DNA of 64,000 nt, from NCBI GenBank assembly GCA_029204225.1, contig CM055111.1, forward strand, positions 17,719,019-17,783,018, written 5' to 3'. This DNA comes from Diphasiastrum complanatum (taxonomy: Eukaryota; Streptophyta; Lycopodiopsida; Lycopodiales; Lycopodiaceae). Each line of letters begins with the position of its first letter. Within the stretch, counting starts at the first letter, position 1. The notes beneath the pieces were generated by a model that was not told the DNA's origin, searched no databases, and saw only the letters and a list, made by a program, of their open reading frames with translations. Shown here piece after piece: positions 12,079 to 23,720 of the stretch. The translations under genes and the position numbers were made by a program.

Positions 12079-13440
12079 CTTTCAAGGAGGCGATTGAAGG
12101 TCTAGAAAAGGACAGATGAATCCAATCTATGAACGAAGAGATGGAGTCCATGAGGAAGAACCAGGTATGGACGCTGAAGCCATTACCACATAAGCGCAAG
12201 ATTGCCAAATGCAAATGGGTCTTCAAGCTCAAATATGGACCAGACGGGTGTAACGAAATACAAGACAAGACTGGTAGCGAAAGGTTTTTCTCAGAGATAT
12301 GGTATTGACTACTCTGAAACCTTCTCTCCTGTCGTCAAACATTCATACCTATGTCTGTTATTTGCATATGCAGCAGCTTATGACCTCAGGATCCACATTG
12401 TGGACGATAAGACAGTCTTCTTGCATGGTGAATTAGATGAAGAGGTCTACATGGATCAACCCCCAGGAGATGTCTCGAATTCACTTCCTGACTATGCATG
12501 CAGAATGCATAGAAGCATCTACGGTCTGAAACAATCAGTCCGACAATGGTACAAGAAGAAAGATCAAGCCCTGAAATCATTAGGATTCAAGCCTCTATTG
12601 GCTGATTCCAATGTATATGTCAGAGTTATAGATAGGCAGATCATCATTGTGGTTGTGTATGTGGATAACACTCTGATACTTTGCAAGAGTGAGCAACTAA
12701 TTGCTGAAGTAAAGATAGACATCTCGAAACATTTCAAGATCGTGGATCTGGGAGAAGCCAGGTGTTACCTAGGCTTGCAAATTGAAAGGGACTATGAGGG
12801 AGGTAAGTTATACCTTCACCAGTCCAGATACACCCAGAAGATCCTAGAAGAATTTGGGATGCTGAACTGCCAAGGAGCGAATACTCCAATGCTCGCAGGG
12901 ACAGTGCTGATAAATGATGATTGTCCGAAGACTGAGGAAGAGAGAAAACAGATGCAGCTCACACCTTACAAGAAGCTGATAGGTTCGCTGATGTACCTTG
13001 CAGACAACACACGTCCTGACATCTCTTATGCAGTGTTCAGGATGAGCCAATTCTGCACGAATCCAAGCTCGACACATTGGAATATTGCAAAACGAATTTT
13101 GCAATATCTTCAATTGACGAGGGAGTATGGGTTGTGTTATTGTCGTGATCCAGGTTTCAGGATGCTTTCCTATAGTGATGCTAGCTGGGCATCCCTAAAG
13201 GACGATTGTAAAAGCGTCTCAGGGGGATGCATCGTCTCATCAGGAGCAGTAGTTCTCTGGGTTAGCAAGAAGCAGACCGTTGTGGCCCAGTCATCTTGCG
13301 AAGCAGAGTACATTGCAGCAGCAAAGATGGCCAACGAGATAATTTGGCTAAGGCAGTTCCTGGACGAATTGGACGAAACAAGGAACGAGCCTCTGGTCTT
13401 GCAGATGGATAACACCTCTGCAATACATCTGACGAAAGAA
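12079..13440 (+). pseudogene. Copia-2 reverse transcriptase and RNase H relic
   Basis: The segment starts within the RT N-terminus (NEEMESMRKNQVW, then KCKWVFKLKYGPDG) and shifts frame near 12240. It then runs open through LVAKGFSQRYGIDYSETFSPV, EEVYMDQPPG and SIYGLKQSVRQWYKKK. The catalytic box reads YVDN instead of YVDD (about 12658-12669), so the polymerase would be inactive. RNase H follows (MLSYSDASWASL, QSSCEAEYIAAAK, QMDNTSAIHLTK). Similarity stops at ~13440, where the copia-2 copy at 61890 continues with DLVFHSRKKHI. It is closest to the relic at 30836-31790. Confidence 0.9.
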
Positions 13441-13604
13441 TATGGAGGAATCATTGTATTTACATTCTATTTGGTTCTTCATATTCTAGTTACATCTTGA
13501 TGTGTAAAATTGATGTAAGAAATAGTGAAGCATCCAATGTGGATACTATTTTCTATATCAATTATAAAGGCTATTATAAAACCATAGAAAGAAGGTCTAT
13601 ACTT

Positions 13605-13657
13605 AGAATGGATATCATTCTATCAAAGTTGTGTGGTAGAACTAGTTGAAGAGAGAG
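13605..13657 (+). pseudogene. 3' tip of a copia-1 pol with polypurine tract
   Basis: The last codons read VVELVEERV then TGA, matching KLVEEGV-stop at the end of the intact copia-1 ORF (59536). The purine run GAAGAGAGAG (13648-13657) is the expected polypurine tract before the LTR. It is preceded by unrelated sequence from 13441. Confidence 0.65.
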
Positions 13658-14430
13658 TGTGAAAAATTGTCAACTAGTTTAAGATTTTTCATTTTGAGTT
13701 TATTTGGCAAATTTGAGGCCAATATGTATTTTAATCTTAGAGCTATATAGACTTTATAAAGTTAATAAGGGCTAAGAATAGTGTATTTATAATTTTTGGC
13801 AACTTAGGCAAGTTGATAAGGTCGAATTTGGACCTACTCTAATTGGTTAGTATAGATGCATTGAATCTAGTCATGTTAGATTTAGGGTTTGAAACAGATC
13901 TAGAACCTTCCATAAGTTGATAAGCTTGAGTAAGAGCATCCAAATAGGACAAAAGGCTATTATAAATAGGCTACAAGCGTGGGAGCATTTCATCTCTCTC
14001 ATTCTTCTCTCATTCATTCTTACGGAATATTTCTTTGGGGTTCTACATCCATGTTTGCATTTTGGTGATGATATAATAATGGATTATTGTGTATAAAATG
14101 CTATTTTTCTTATATGTATGAGGTCCCACGTGTGAGTACTGTTGTTGTACGACTGTTGCACAGACTGGAACAAGAAATCAACTTACATAAGTGATTTTTA
14201 CAATAAATCAACTTCTTGTTGAGTTTACGTCTTTTACATGTAGTAGATGCAATATTTCTACATTGTAAAAATCTTGATTTCTCAAAAAAAATATGTATGC
14301 AATTCATGTTCACCACATTGTGTGAACATAAGATAATTGTAAAATTTTGGCCACCATATTATGGAAAGTGAAAGTGGTCACCTACTTTCTTGACATATGA
14401 TGAAATCTTTATGAAACTTGAAAATGACCT
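13658..14430 (+). mobile_element. Copia-1-type LTR
   Basis: It begins TGTGAAAAATTGTCAACTAG, the start of the 54335 and 59532 LTRs, directly after a polypurine tract. A TATA-like TATTATAAATAGG lies near 13970 and a CACGTG box at 14127-14132, at the same relative places as in the intact element. Divergence is high, and the right edge (about 14430) is judged only from the weak AATCTTTATGAAACTT match. Confidence 0.65.
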
Positions 14431-14696
14431 CACATGAGAGGAAATATTTGTTTATCGGCAAAAAATTTGGGACGCAGGATTTTGAAGGCAAATTTTTTTT
14501 AAAAACCGATAAACAAATTGGAGGGAAACCTAATTTAAAAATTTTAGCCATGAATAAAGGATTTCATCATTATCCTTTAAATTTTATGCTTGAGAAAGAT
14601 CCTTTTATTTTACACTTAGTAAGATCACTCTTTAGTTACAACTTCACTTGACAAACTCACCATAATTTTATGACGAAATTATGTTGCTAAAATGAA

Positions 14697-14890
14697 TTTT
14701 TTTTTTTGCATATATATTAAGCAACTAGTTACAACATATACAACTTGGCAATGCCATTTACAAAGCTAGCCTCCTTAGATGTTACTACATAGCATAGTGG
14801 TCGGGATTCAAGACTTCACCTTTTTGGTGGCAATCAACAACTCTACCCAGTACACCCCACTGTGATGGGCAAATCCTTTTTTAGTACCTA
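14697..14890 (-). mobile_element. Candidate tRNA-derived SINE
   Basis: On the minus strand an A-box-like TGGGTAGAGTTG is followed after about 33 bases by a B-box-like GTCTTGAATCCC. These resemble the RNA polymerase III promoter TRGYNNARNNGG and GGTTCGANTCC. About 110 bases further on, the strand ends in an 11-base A run (plus-strand T run 14697-14707). The length (~190 bp), box spacing and A tail fit a plant SINE. No target-site duplication was found. Confidence 0.4.
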
Positions 14891-15910
14891 AACGATAAAC
14901 TAGGCTTAAATAACTCCAATTTCAAAATCTTGGATGCCACATGTAGTAGAAGCTCCTAGAAGCAACGGGTTTTTGTGTGTGAGGCTTCTTCCAATTCTTT
15001 TGGATAGACTCTCTAAATCAATACGAATCTTCTCGGACTCCTCTTTTTTGGCTGCAAAGTTCAAACGTTCAAACGTGCTCAATTCAAGATGGCCACGACG
15101 CTAAGAACTCGGGCTCCAGCCTCCGACGCGGACCGACCTCTCACATAAGAAATATTTAGGGATCCCTAATTTCCTTTCATGAGTCCAAGTGAGAGGACTA
15201 CTGTCTAAGCACCAACGCCACGCAGCTGCCTCACGGACGGTGTTATTATTATTATTATTGGTATTCAGTCATTCGCTATTCCTATTCTCGAATCTCCACC
15301 GGCTATTCTCGCCCTTGTTCAGAATTGCACGACTGGGCCCTGCAGCAATGCCTGCCATCAGTTTTTTCGCCCTTTTTGTGGAAGAATTTTTCGGATCCCA
15401 TGGGATTCGGGAATCGCATACGAGGAGACTCGTGAAACATAGTCAGAGCCGACTCTGAACTCTGGACTTTTGTGCTACGTGCAACAAGCTTCTTGCTTGA
15501 TCGAGAATATAGTAAGATCAGACATACATGTATAGTTATTGCTGGATCGATCTTCAAACCTGTATAAGTGTAGATTGTCGCAGGACATTGTGAATGCTTT
15601 CATACAGTACATACAAAGCTTAGATATTTTGCATGACTTCTTGTTTCAATAGATCAAGTCATCGCTTGATAATTGACTAAATATCAGACATTTTATCACT
15701 GGCAGATAAAAAAAACAACTAGCTCATCAAAGGTTGATCTCCAAATACATCCAACTGACTGTACAATAAGTGAAGAACACGTAGGGCTTGTTCGTAGAGT
15801 TGTAAATCAGATTAATTCTTTATGCGGGACAAGTTTGAAGCACTCAATTTGGCTCTGCTGTCATATAAGCTGCACGTCGAACGAGTTTGGGTGCTTTTAA
15901 GAAATAGGGA
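14891..15910. other. Upstream region of the EamA locus
   Basis: There is no convincing coding exon. 15050-15480 is more GC-rich than its surroundings and may hold the promoter and 5' untranslated region of the transporter gene. A plus-strand ORF at 15189-15458 has a hydrophobic Leu run but no homology that I recognise. No clear TATA box was identified. Confidence 0.35.
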
Positions 15911-18845
15911 ATGTTTCTGCAATTAAATGCCGTGACTTTTGCTCCAAAACATTATTTTCGACGCACTTCAATATCTGGCACTCGACTTAAGTGTTCAGTT
16001 CGAGATCTTGCCATACAATGTCTCGTACGAATAAAAAGAATAAATAACGTTTCCTCTGATACATCAGCTTCTAGCTCTACACGTGTTCTTGATAGTTACT
16101 CTGTGTACAATGACAGGCCGTGTGTGGCAAACAGGAAATGTGTTGTAGCTTCTCGTCTCCACCAAGCACAATATCCTATACTCAACTACTCTTGCCACAG
16201 ATCTAATTCCCTTGCAAGATTGTCGAAGAAATTTACCTATGTCGCAGCCGATGTAGATCGCAGATGGAGTTATATGGGTTCGATAGATTGCTGCAAACGA
16301 CCGCAATGTAGATGTGTATGTCTTAGATTTGACTTAGAAAAACACATCTTGAAGGCAAGACAAAAGAAAGATAGTAGATACCGTGTGAAAGAGGACGATA
16401 GTAGAAGTCTGGTAAACAAGACAATTCACGATCCCGAAAACGAATGCCCATACGCAGCAGTGGACCAAGCACCTCACAATGCAAATCCCACAAATTACAT
16501 CGGCGCCATCCGTCCACAGCTAGTAAGTACAAATGCATTTGAAATTTCAATCCAATTTGATCGAATGCCCAAGTCTGATTGATCTGCCTTTGAGCCGTCT
16601 TCTAGCTGAAACGTTATGTACTATTTCTTCACGTGTATATTTTATGTCTTTACTCGCATGATGATTGAGTTTTTATATAAGGTTAATGAAACTCTATTGA
16701 TTGATCCGTCTTTACCTAGAACGTTATGTAGTAATTTTTACCTGCATATTTCCATTTGATGCGAGGTTAATGAAAGTGTACGAGGTGTTGAATTAGTGAA
16801 CAGATGATCCGACTTTTAGCAATATAACTGTTTGTTCCACTACATTATATTCATGTTTTCTTCCAAAATTGTTCACGCTTTATAGTTGATATTGGTTGTC
16901 GCAGGCGTTATCTCAAAGATTGTTTGGAAACGTTCTGGAAGTAGACTCCGTCTTCCATAAACTCGCCTGGTTGAAAAGAATAAGGAAACTGGCCAAGAGT
17001 AAGCAAGTCATCGCTCTGATGCTGTTGAACCTATTAGCTGCTCTATACGGTTCGGGTATTGCTGCAACAGAGATTGCTGATGACGCGCCACACCTGGCAT
17101 GCCTCCAAGCTTCAGTTCTCTTTTACGATCTATATCGGCCCTGTTGGTTCATTTATCAGCTTTGATTAGCGCCCCGAGGGATCTGGACCCTACACTTATC
17201 AGAGCAGGAGTGGAGCTAGGCTCATGGTCATTCCTATATAGCATCATCCAAACATTCGGTGCAAACGGGGATGGTTTGAACGATGCGCCGTTGCTGTATA
17301 CACTCAGCGTAAGTGCTTCAACAAAGATGATGCTAAAAGACAATGATTACATTGACCTGAAAATATTAAGAATCTTTTCCCCGCCTTGAAACCACACTGC
17401 AATGTACAACATAAGACATATCGTAGCATTGTACGTACGTAATTTTCAATACTAGTGCGAGTAGTTAGGAACATGGATCTTGAGATACAAACTTATGGCA
17501 ATGCAATATTATGAAAGTGATGAAAATGAAGTGTTTATTGTTTGATTATCTCTATCGTTATGATCTTGCGGTTTTGTCTTTTTACAAAACTCTTTCCATC
17601 ATTTCATATAAAAATTCGAAGACACAAAACTTTTGTTTACATGTCTTTCTCTCCTTCAAGCTAACAATGCATGGATAGCAGGTGATGCTTGTTCCCTTGA
17701 TGAAACTTTGCGCTGGCCGGTCGGTAACTGGAGTCAAGTGGCTTTCTACCTTTATAGCACTATCTGGTAATCTATCTAATATCAGCTATCAAATATTTAG
17801 TCATTCAGGCAGTTAATTAGTAGAAGCTCTCAGATGTACTACATGGTAAAAGGCATTCAGTGCATGGTCTTTCTGGAGGTGTCGATAACCTATCCCAGAT
17901 GAGCGGTTAAAGTCACTAATCAAACATTGATTTTCCCTGTTAGGTATGGGTGTGCTGGAGGAAGAAGGTTCAGGGTGGAAAGGCATCATTATTCCACAAC
18001 GTGGAAACCCGTGGGTTTTCGCGAGTTCATTAATTTCTGCTCTGCAAATATTTCGATCAGAAGTCTTTGGAATCGCTAAAGCATTGGATGCAAAGCGTTT
18101 AAATGCCATTCAGTCGGCCGTATTATTTGTCCTCAGCTTTTTCTGGGAGATATGCAACCTGTGCACCAGTTCTAGTGATTGGGGTTTAGACTTTACAACA
18201 CTGGCTCAACATTTACCATGGCTTCCATTAATCTACAATGGCATCGTCTGTGGTGGAATTTGCAGCTGGTTGGAAATACGAGCTCTGCGTGGAGTGAACG
18301 CATCCGTCGCCACTTTGATTTACATGACTATTCCGGTCTGGGGTGCATTTTTCTCTACACCTCTCCGACACAAATCTCCGAGCGAGCTTGAACTTGTGGG
18401 AGCGCCAATGATTCTGCTAGCAACTATGTGGACTAACAAAATGACTTCTGAACAGCGTACCAATAGCTCTCAACCATACCAAAATGATCATGGCCTTACT
18501 AGACAGAACAGAGATCAGAGTAGCCATTTGAATCGTCGACAGGAATTTTCCAGGCCAGATGAAGGCTATTTGATGGAAAATGTCCTGGCATCGACGCTCC
18601 TCAGTGCTGATCATCTTCCAGGAGTCATGTTAATATCTCAACTAAAATCTCCGTTCTATACTGCTCAAACTGAGAGGCTTGTCAAAGATGTAGATGTCAT
18701 ATTTCAAGAGAACACGGATTGTCTATCCGACTTTACCACCATTTTTAAACCTCCACAATGCGCCGAAGTTCATAATACGGCTGTAAATGTTGGATCTCCA
18801 TGTTTTCTGTGCACTGAAGAGCATGTCTGTGATATTGGCGCATGA
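15911..18845 (+). CDS. EamA/DMT-family transporter (WAT1-like, probably plastid), four exons, frameshift in exon 2
   Basis: Exons inferred from GT-AG borders and phase are 15911-16522, 16905-17308, 17682-17766 and 17944-18845. Exon 1 codes a 204-residue basic, Ser-rich N-terminus that could include a plastid transit peptide. Exons 2-4 carry the EamA core: VIALMLLNLLAALYGSGI, ELGSWSFLYSIIQTFG, VMLVPLMKLCAGRSVTG, WVFASSLISALQIFRSEV, SWLEIRALRGVNASVATLIY and PVWGAFFS. These match plant and cyanobacterial drug/metabolite transporters with ten membrane helices. A ~130-residue tail follows. Exon 2 changes frame at about 17085-17100; unshifted, it would stop near 17165. This is either a real lesion, making a pseudogene, or a sequence error. 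The last exon is duplicated inverted at 27812-28690. Confidence 0.75.
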
Positions 18846-19545
18846 TCAGTGCTTAATATTTTGTTTGCCAAATGCGTAATTCAATCTAAGTAGATATAAA
18901 TGATAGGCCCACGCTTCGTGCGGTGGTCTACTGTGCGTGTGTTGGGCTTGGCTACTCAGATTCCATTCGCTTCCCTGCCCCACTCGTGGGCGGAAACTTG
19001 GGCCAAAAGCTCAAAGCCTCCTTAATATAAAAAGTTAAATAGAATTAGTAGCAGTTTTAGCTTTCTAACGAGATTAGTTTCTTAGCACTACGTCTTAAGA
19101 AGCATGAGGACAAAAGTTGCTAAAATACCTTGGAGAGCAGGAAATTGTGTGCAAGTTCTATTTGCATTTTCACTAGCTTTAAGATCCGCTTTCCACTGAT
19201 CTGTGATCTGTATAAGCTTCTTTGCTGTCAACTATCCCCTAGGCACATCCGAATCAAAAGCCTGCCATTTGTGTATAAACTCTCTCGTCCATCTCACGAT
19301 TTTGCGGTTCTGATCTCCGTCAGTCCATTGATTATTTATCGCGCAGTACAGAATCACGTTTTGGTAATTATAATCAGTTCTGAGCCATGGAGGTTAAGAA
19401 TCATGCAAGAGCATAAGAGGTCAGATGTGACAAGACATTTGGCCATTGCTTTCATTCCCAGCAAGACATGTTCATGTTCTCAGACTAAAGTGCGTGAGCT
19501 CCAAGCCGTTCTGTGAAGCATACGCGGTTTCAGCATCAGCATGGA
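18846..19545 (+). other. 3' flank of the EamA gene, duplicated in inverted orientation
   Basis: There is no gene here. Several blocks recur on the minus strand at about 27250-26560: AGCCTCCTTAATATAAAA, GCAGGAAATTGT, CACTAGCTTTAAGATCC, CCATTGCTTTCATTCC and TGTGAAGCATACGC. The flank was therefore copied together with the last exon. The 38-codon-plus ORF at 19130-19516 lies within this flank and is not conserved as an ORF in the copy. Confidence 0.7.
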
Positions 19546-19628
19546 AGACATAGCGAAGAAACTAGCAGATCTAGGAGGCCAAGCATTCAAACAAACAACC
19601 ATTAACAAGGAAACAGACTCCAAGAAGC

Positions 19629-20640
19629 AATGGCTTCAATCAGCAACATGCAGAGGAAGATCTGCACAATACTTGATTCCTTAGGATCTAACTTTCTAGC
19701 CTGGAAAGTTAAGACATCTTTGATACTCAAGGGTGAAGGCCTATTCTCCTGGGTGGATGGCACATAAGAAATGCCTATGACAACAGGCAAGGAGCTACGC
19801 GAATGGAGGGAGAAAAATGACTAGGCAGTAGCCTTGCTATCATCTTACACCGAAGATAGTCTCACACTTGACCTGGCTACACTCTCCAAAGCTAAGGAGA
19901 TGTGGAATGCATTACTCACCATATTTTAGAGGAAATCAAGAAGTCAAATCATGATGTTGGAAGATCAGCTGACGAATTTGCAGTGGGATCGAAAAAAACT
20001 CACTTCTTTCGTAAGAAAGATGAAGAATCTGTTTCCTCACTACATAACTCTGGAGCAGAGAACGTTGTGTCAGCTGAGAAGCAGCTCACGTACCTGTTGA
20101 GAGCCTTACCCAGATCATTCAAGACGACAAGAACCCTGCTCGCGAAAGATCCCCCCATGAACCTCGAAAAGACAATTGTCGAGATTTGAGAGGAAGTCGA
20201 GGCCAGAGAACATCTTGATCACAAAGATGGTTTTGACTAGGCCCTCTACGGCAACAAAGAAAAATCAAAGAAGCAATTTAAGCCTGAGAGGGAGTCCAAC
20301 CAGCAAGCAAAGGGAACAAGCAAAGGAAACTAGAAGACCAAAGGGAGGTCAAAACAACAAGGTGCAGACAAGAAGACTTGTGTGAGATGCAGAAGAGACG
20401 GGCATACAATAGATACATGCTGGCTCAATCCCAAGATTGAGTGTATCCATTTCCACAAGAAGGGTCACGTAGCCATGGATTGCCACCAGAACCCGAGAAA
20501 CAAGTCAGCACAGAACAGATAGGAGAACAGCAATAGTTCATCCTATGTCGAGGAGCTCGAGAGCTCGAAAATGAGCGAAGAAAGAACGAACAGAAATTGT
20601 TTGACTGCCTATATCTGTGAAGATGTTGGCTGATTCTGAC
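19629..20640 (+). pseudogene. Copia-2 gag relic with two zinc knuckles
   Basis: ATG 19629 opens MASISNMQRKICTILDS, continuing as NFLAWKVKTSLILKGEGLF. The gag helices follow, broken by stops (for example TAA after VDGT) and frameshifts near 19920 and 20030. The C-terminus reads CVRCRRDGHTIDTC, a CX2CX4HX4C knuckle, then a second, weaker C-H-C cluster (HFHKKGHVAMDC). It ends before the protease at about 20640, where unrelated sequence starts. It is collinear with the gag at 60809. Confidence 0.88.
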
Positions 20641-20765
20641 GAACAACTCAAGTACAGGAACAGCCCTCCGAACAAATGCTCATCATCTGGTCTTTAGTCG
20701 GCCTTCCAAGGTGGATTAGACGCGAGCTTAAATAAAATGACGAATATACGAGCCTAAAGTTAGCT

Positions 20766-21673
20766 ATGTATGATGCCATCAAGGAAGAAGACGAAGGATC
20801 AGATGTTGACGAATCCAGGGAAAGGAAGGCGCCAAGTGCTCTTGCCCATGAGTCGAGGCCAATCGAGGACACCCGAGATCAGCTTAAAAATCCCAATTGG
20901 AGTTGCTTAATAAGCAACATCAACTACATATGGAGAAACTCACCAATGAGTTTCAAGCTACCCTGAAGTCTATCCAAAGCAGTATGCCTGGTCAGTCAAA
21001 CTCTACATAGGTACCTTATAGACGAAAACCAATATGGTGCCCACACTGCCGGGCTACGCATCCTGCTGATGCTTGTCCTTCATATCAACATATCCAAGCA
21101 CATACAGTCCAACGATATGAAGAACAACCGTCACAATCTGGAAATGCCTTGACTTCTCATGAATATCTACCAGAAAGTCCAGAACCACTAGCCATACAAG
21201 ATGGCTATGCTATTATACAAGGGCCATTGCACACTAGATGTTTCATCTGTGGTGAAACTGGCCACTTCATGGTTGATTGTCCAGTCAAGACCAAATACCA
21301 TGCTGAGTGTCCTGACTGTATCAAAAAACACAATTCCAAAGACTGTCCGAAAACAACCAACTACGATCCTACCTGCCCATCACGTCATTTACGAATCCCA
21401 ATAAAATTCTCACGACAACCACATGAGCACCATAGCACCCAACCGCTCAGCCTGTTGCTCACTCCAGAAGTTTCTAGCAAACTTCTACAATACTACGCAA
21501 TACACCAGCTCCATAATGAAAAAAGACAATATGAAATGAGTCCTCGTCGAAAGAAAGTGAAACCGATATTCCGTCATCTGCTACAATGTCCAACCAAGAG
21601 CAACCTTCATAAGGAATTGACAGTTTTTCTCCCCTTCTACAACCTCAATTCTATTTGTCTTTCCACATGCTGA
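20766..21673 (+). pseudogene. Gag-like protein relic with three CCHC-type knuckles
   Basis: The first frame (20766-20900) codes an acidic segment (MYDAIKEEDEGSDVDES). After a shift, the frame runs ELLNKQHQLHMEKLTNEF to a TAG at 21008. It is then open from 21011 to 21673. The open part has CPHCRATHPADAC, CFICGETGHFMVDC (a perfect CX2CX4HX4C) and CPDCIKKHNSKDC. Such serial knuckles bind nucleic acid and are typical of retrotransposon gag, probably Ty3-like or an unclassified element; no pol follows. A cellular zinc-knuckle protein is the alternative. Confidence 0.55.
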
Positions 21674-22691
21674 TAAGATTTCCAATGTGCCAATACACAA
21701 TATTCTCGGATTTGGAAATCCAAATAGAGATTCGGTTCTGAATCTCTTGTTCACAGAGGTCCTCAAGATATAGTATCTCAATAATACCTGCATCTCAAGC
21801 TATATTTTACAACATTTGCTATCACTGATGGTCGATACTAGTGTCACCCACCCTGTCTTGTTTTGACAAGTGCATGTCAGAGTAAGTCACATTACTCTAC
21901 AAAACAACTGAAATATTGCAACTATCAAGGTACATTATCAATGTTGATGAATGCAAGTTTTGTTCGACAAGTGCTATACAGTTCTCACTCTCTGTAACAT
22001 TGTTTATTTCCTTGTTTCTCTTCACCTATTTTGTGTGATTGATTTTTGCTTGATGAATAGCTATTGCACAAGAGTCTTTTGTAGAGCACCTCCAAAACAC
22101 ATTTTCATTCATCTATCTATCTTCAGATTCCCTTGTACAACAGTTTGGGATTTTTGAGACATATGAGAAATTCATGTCAAATTAGAGCTGATTCCTGCAT
22201 CTCATTGCCATATTATTTTTTGAGTCAACTACAGCAAGATTGAAACAAATTTAGTTAAAACTTGTTCAATCTTTAGTCCAGTCGCATGTTCAACGAGTTT
22301 CAACTACGTGTTCCACACGCCAGTCCAATCCTGAGCATGAACAGTTACCAGCAACAACATCCCCACCAACAGATTTTGGGGGGGGGTGGGGGAGAGTGGA
22401 TCTGCTTGGATCCACTGGAGCAGTTGCGCTACCAGCAACAACATCAGCAAGATCGACAGCCAAGGTCACAGGTCTAATATGAAAAATACAAGACTAAAGA
22501 AGGCAGATGGGTAATTCAAAGAGACTCAATCAAAAGAAGTACCCCAGTCACGACAAAGATCCTTCAGAAAGGGAAACACAGGCATTGGGAAATCAGTCTC
22601 CTTCTTCAACCAACCTCTCATCATACATCTACATCCATTCTCATGCCTATCGCCCACACCATCTACCGTTGTCACTACCACCCTTCCTTCC
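21674..22691. other. Region without a supportable gene
   Basis: AT-rich sequence with short ORFs only. 22370-22393 holds a G-rich run, and the Gln-rich ORF 22286-22477 derives from CAG/CAA-rich low-complexity sequence. No LTR edges were recognised. Confidence 0.5.
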
Positions 22692-23142
22692 ATTTGTAAC
22701 TTTTGGATGCATTTGCTATATCAATATCACTCTTGATGATAGGACAAAGGAGGATCCATCTTCAAGAAACGGTATTTTTGTTGGTTAAAGTGAGGTGAGC
22801 AAGGCTTACAAAGATTTGATTCCTTCAACTAAGAAAGTGGTCATTGGAAGAAATGTCATTTTTTATGAGGAAAGCTTTCCAAAAGTGTCTTCAAGTGGTG
22901 GTGTGTATGTTGGATCTAACATTCTTGATGATATTTTGGATGTTGATATTGAAGAGCCTACTGCAAATCAAAAGCCAAGGAGGACATCAAGGCAAAGGCA
23001 ACAACCTTTGAGACTCACTTATGATGAAAAAGGTAAGCAACTTGACTTCTTTCACAAGCACAGGCTCTTCCAGCGGGCTACTAAACATCCAATCTTTTTC
23101 TTGCTAAAAAAGAAAGTTCATAGTGGTGTGAGTTGGATATAG
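22692..23142 (+). pseudogene. Copia-1 integrase C-terminal fragment with a non-copia tail
   Basis: It begins in FGCICYINITLDDRTKED, as in the intact copia-1 (residues ~670-700), and has a TAA in place of Y after GIFVG. It then reads through SEVSKAYK, ILDDILDVDIEEP and PRRTSRQRQQPLRLTYDEKGK. Beyond this point the intact element continues toward RT. Here it switches to DFFHKHRLFQRATKHP and ends VSWI-stop. The same switch and tail occur on the minus strand at 49198-48959. Confidence 0.8.
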
Positions 23143-23720
23143 TTGTTTATTGTGGTCAAGCCCACAAATACTCAAACCTTGGTTGTTATATTGTTGAGAT
23201 GTAAGGGCCTTGTACTTCATGTCTAAACTTGGTGAACTATTTACAACATTCTAATGTACGGGCCCACATGTTTAGAACTCAAAATAAGAATGAAAGGGGA
23301 AGGCCCTTCTTTTACCAATCTATCAATGGGAAAACTCCAATCTAAATAAAAAAAGTGCAGTGGATTATGTGAAACCTCCTCTTTTTTTTATCTTAATCTC
23401 AGTTTTAACTTTTTACTAAAGAGAATGGTGCTGCCTGCACGACAGAATTTGTGGGAGCAAAATTATGGCAAAATCTTTTTACGTGCACCAATTTTTACCT
23501 TATTACATGCACCTTCCGCTCGAAAGTTGTAGGTAAAAAAAATTTTACGACAAAAGGAACATTGAAAAAAAAAAAGTAAAAACAAAAGTTATGGTCGGGA
23601 AGGATGCCTCCTTGGGGCATTCCACCCTAGGAAAGGTGAATGTCCTCGAAGGGCGACCCCCCCCCCCCCCCCCCTTCACCCCCAAATCAACTATTGGAAA
23701 GGGTTTTTAAATCAAGTTTC
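23143..23720 (+). repeat. Dispersed repeat copy A with 18-base C run
   Basis: Noncoding sequence that is collinear, in reverse complement, with 48395-48958. Shared landmarks include TGAGATGTAAGGGCC, GGGAAGGATGCCTCCTTGGG and a homopolymer C run at 23657-23674 facing a G run at 48411-48430. Together with the pol fragment on its left it forms a ~1 kb repeat unit present twice in the window in opposite orientations. Confidence 0.85.

Noticed and set aside
15189-15458. 89-codon ORF with Leu-rich start upstream of the EamA gene
   Set aside because: No homology, no splice connection to exon 1 that I could support; probably within the 5' flank.
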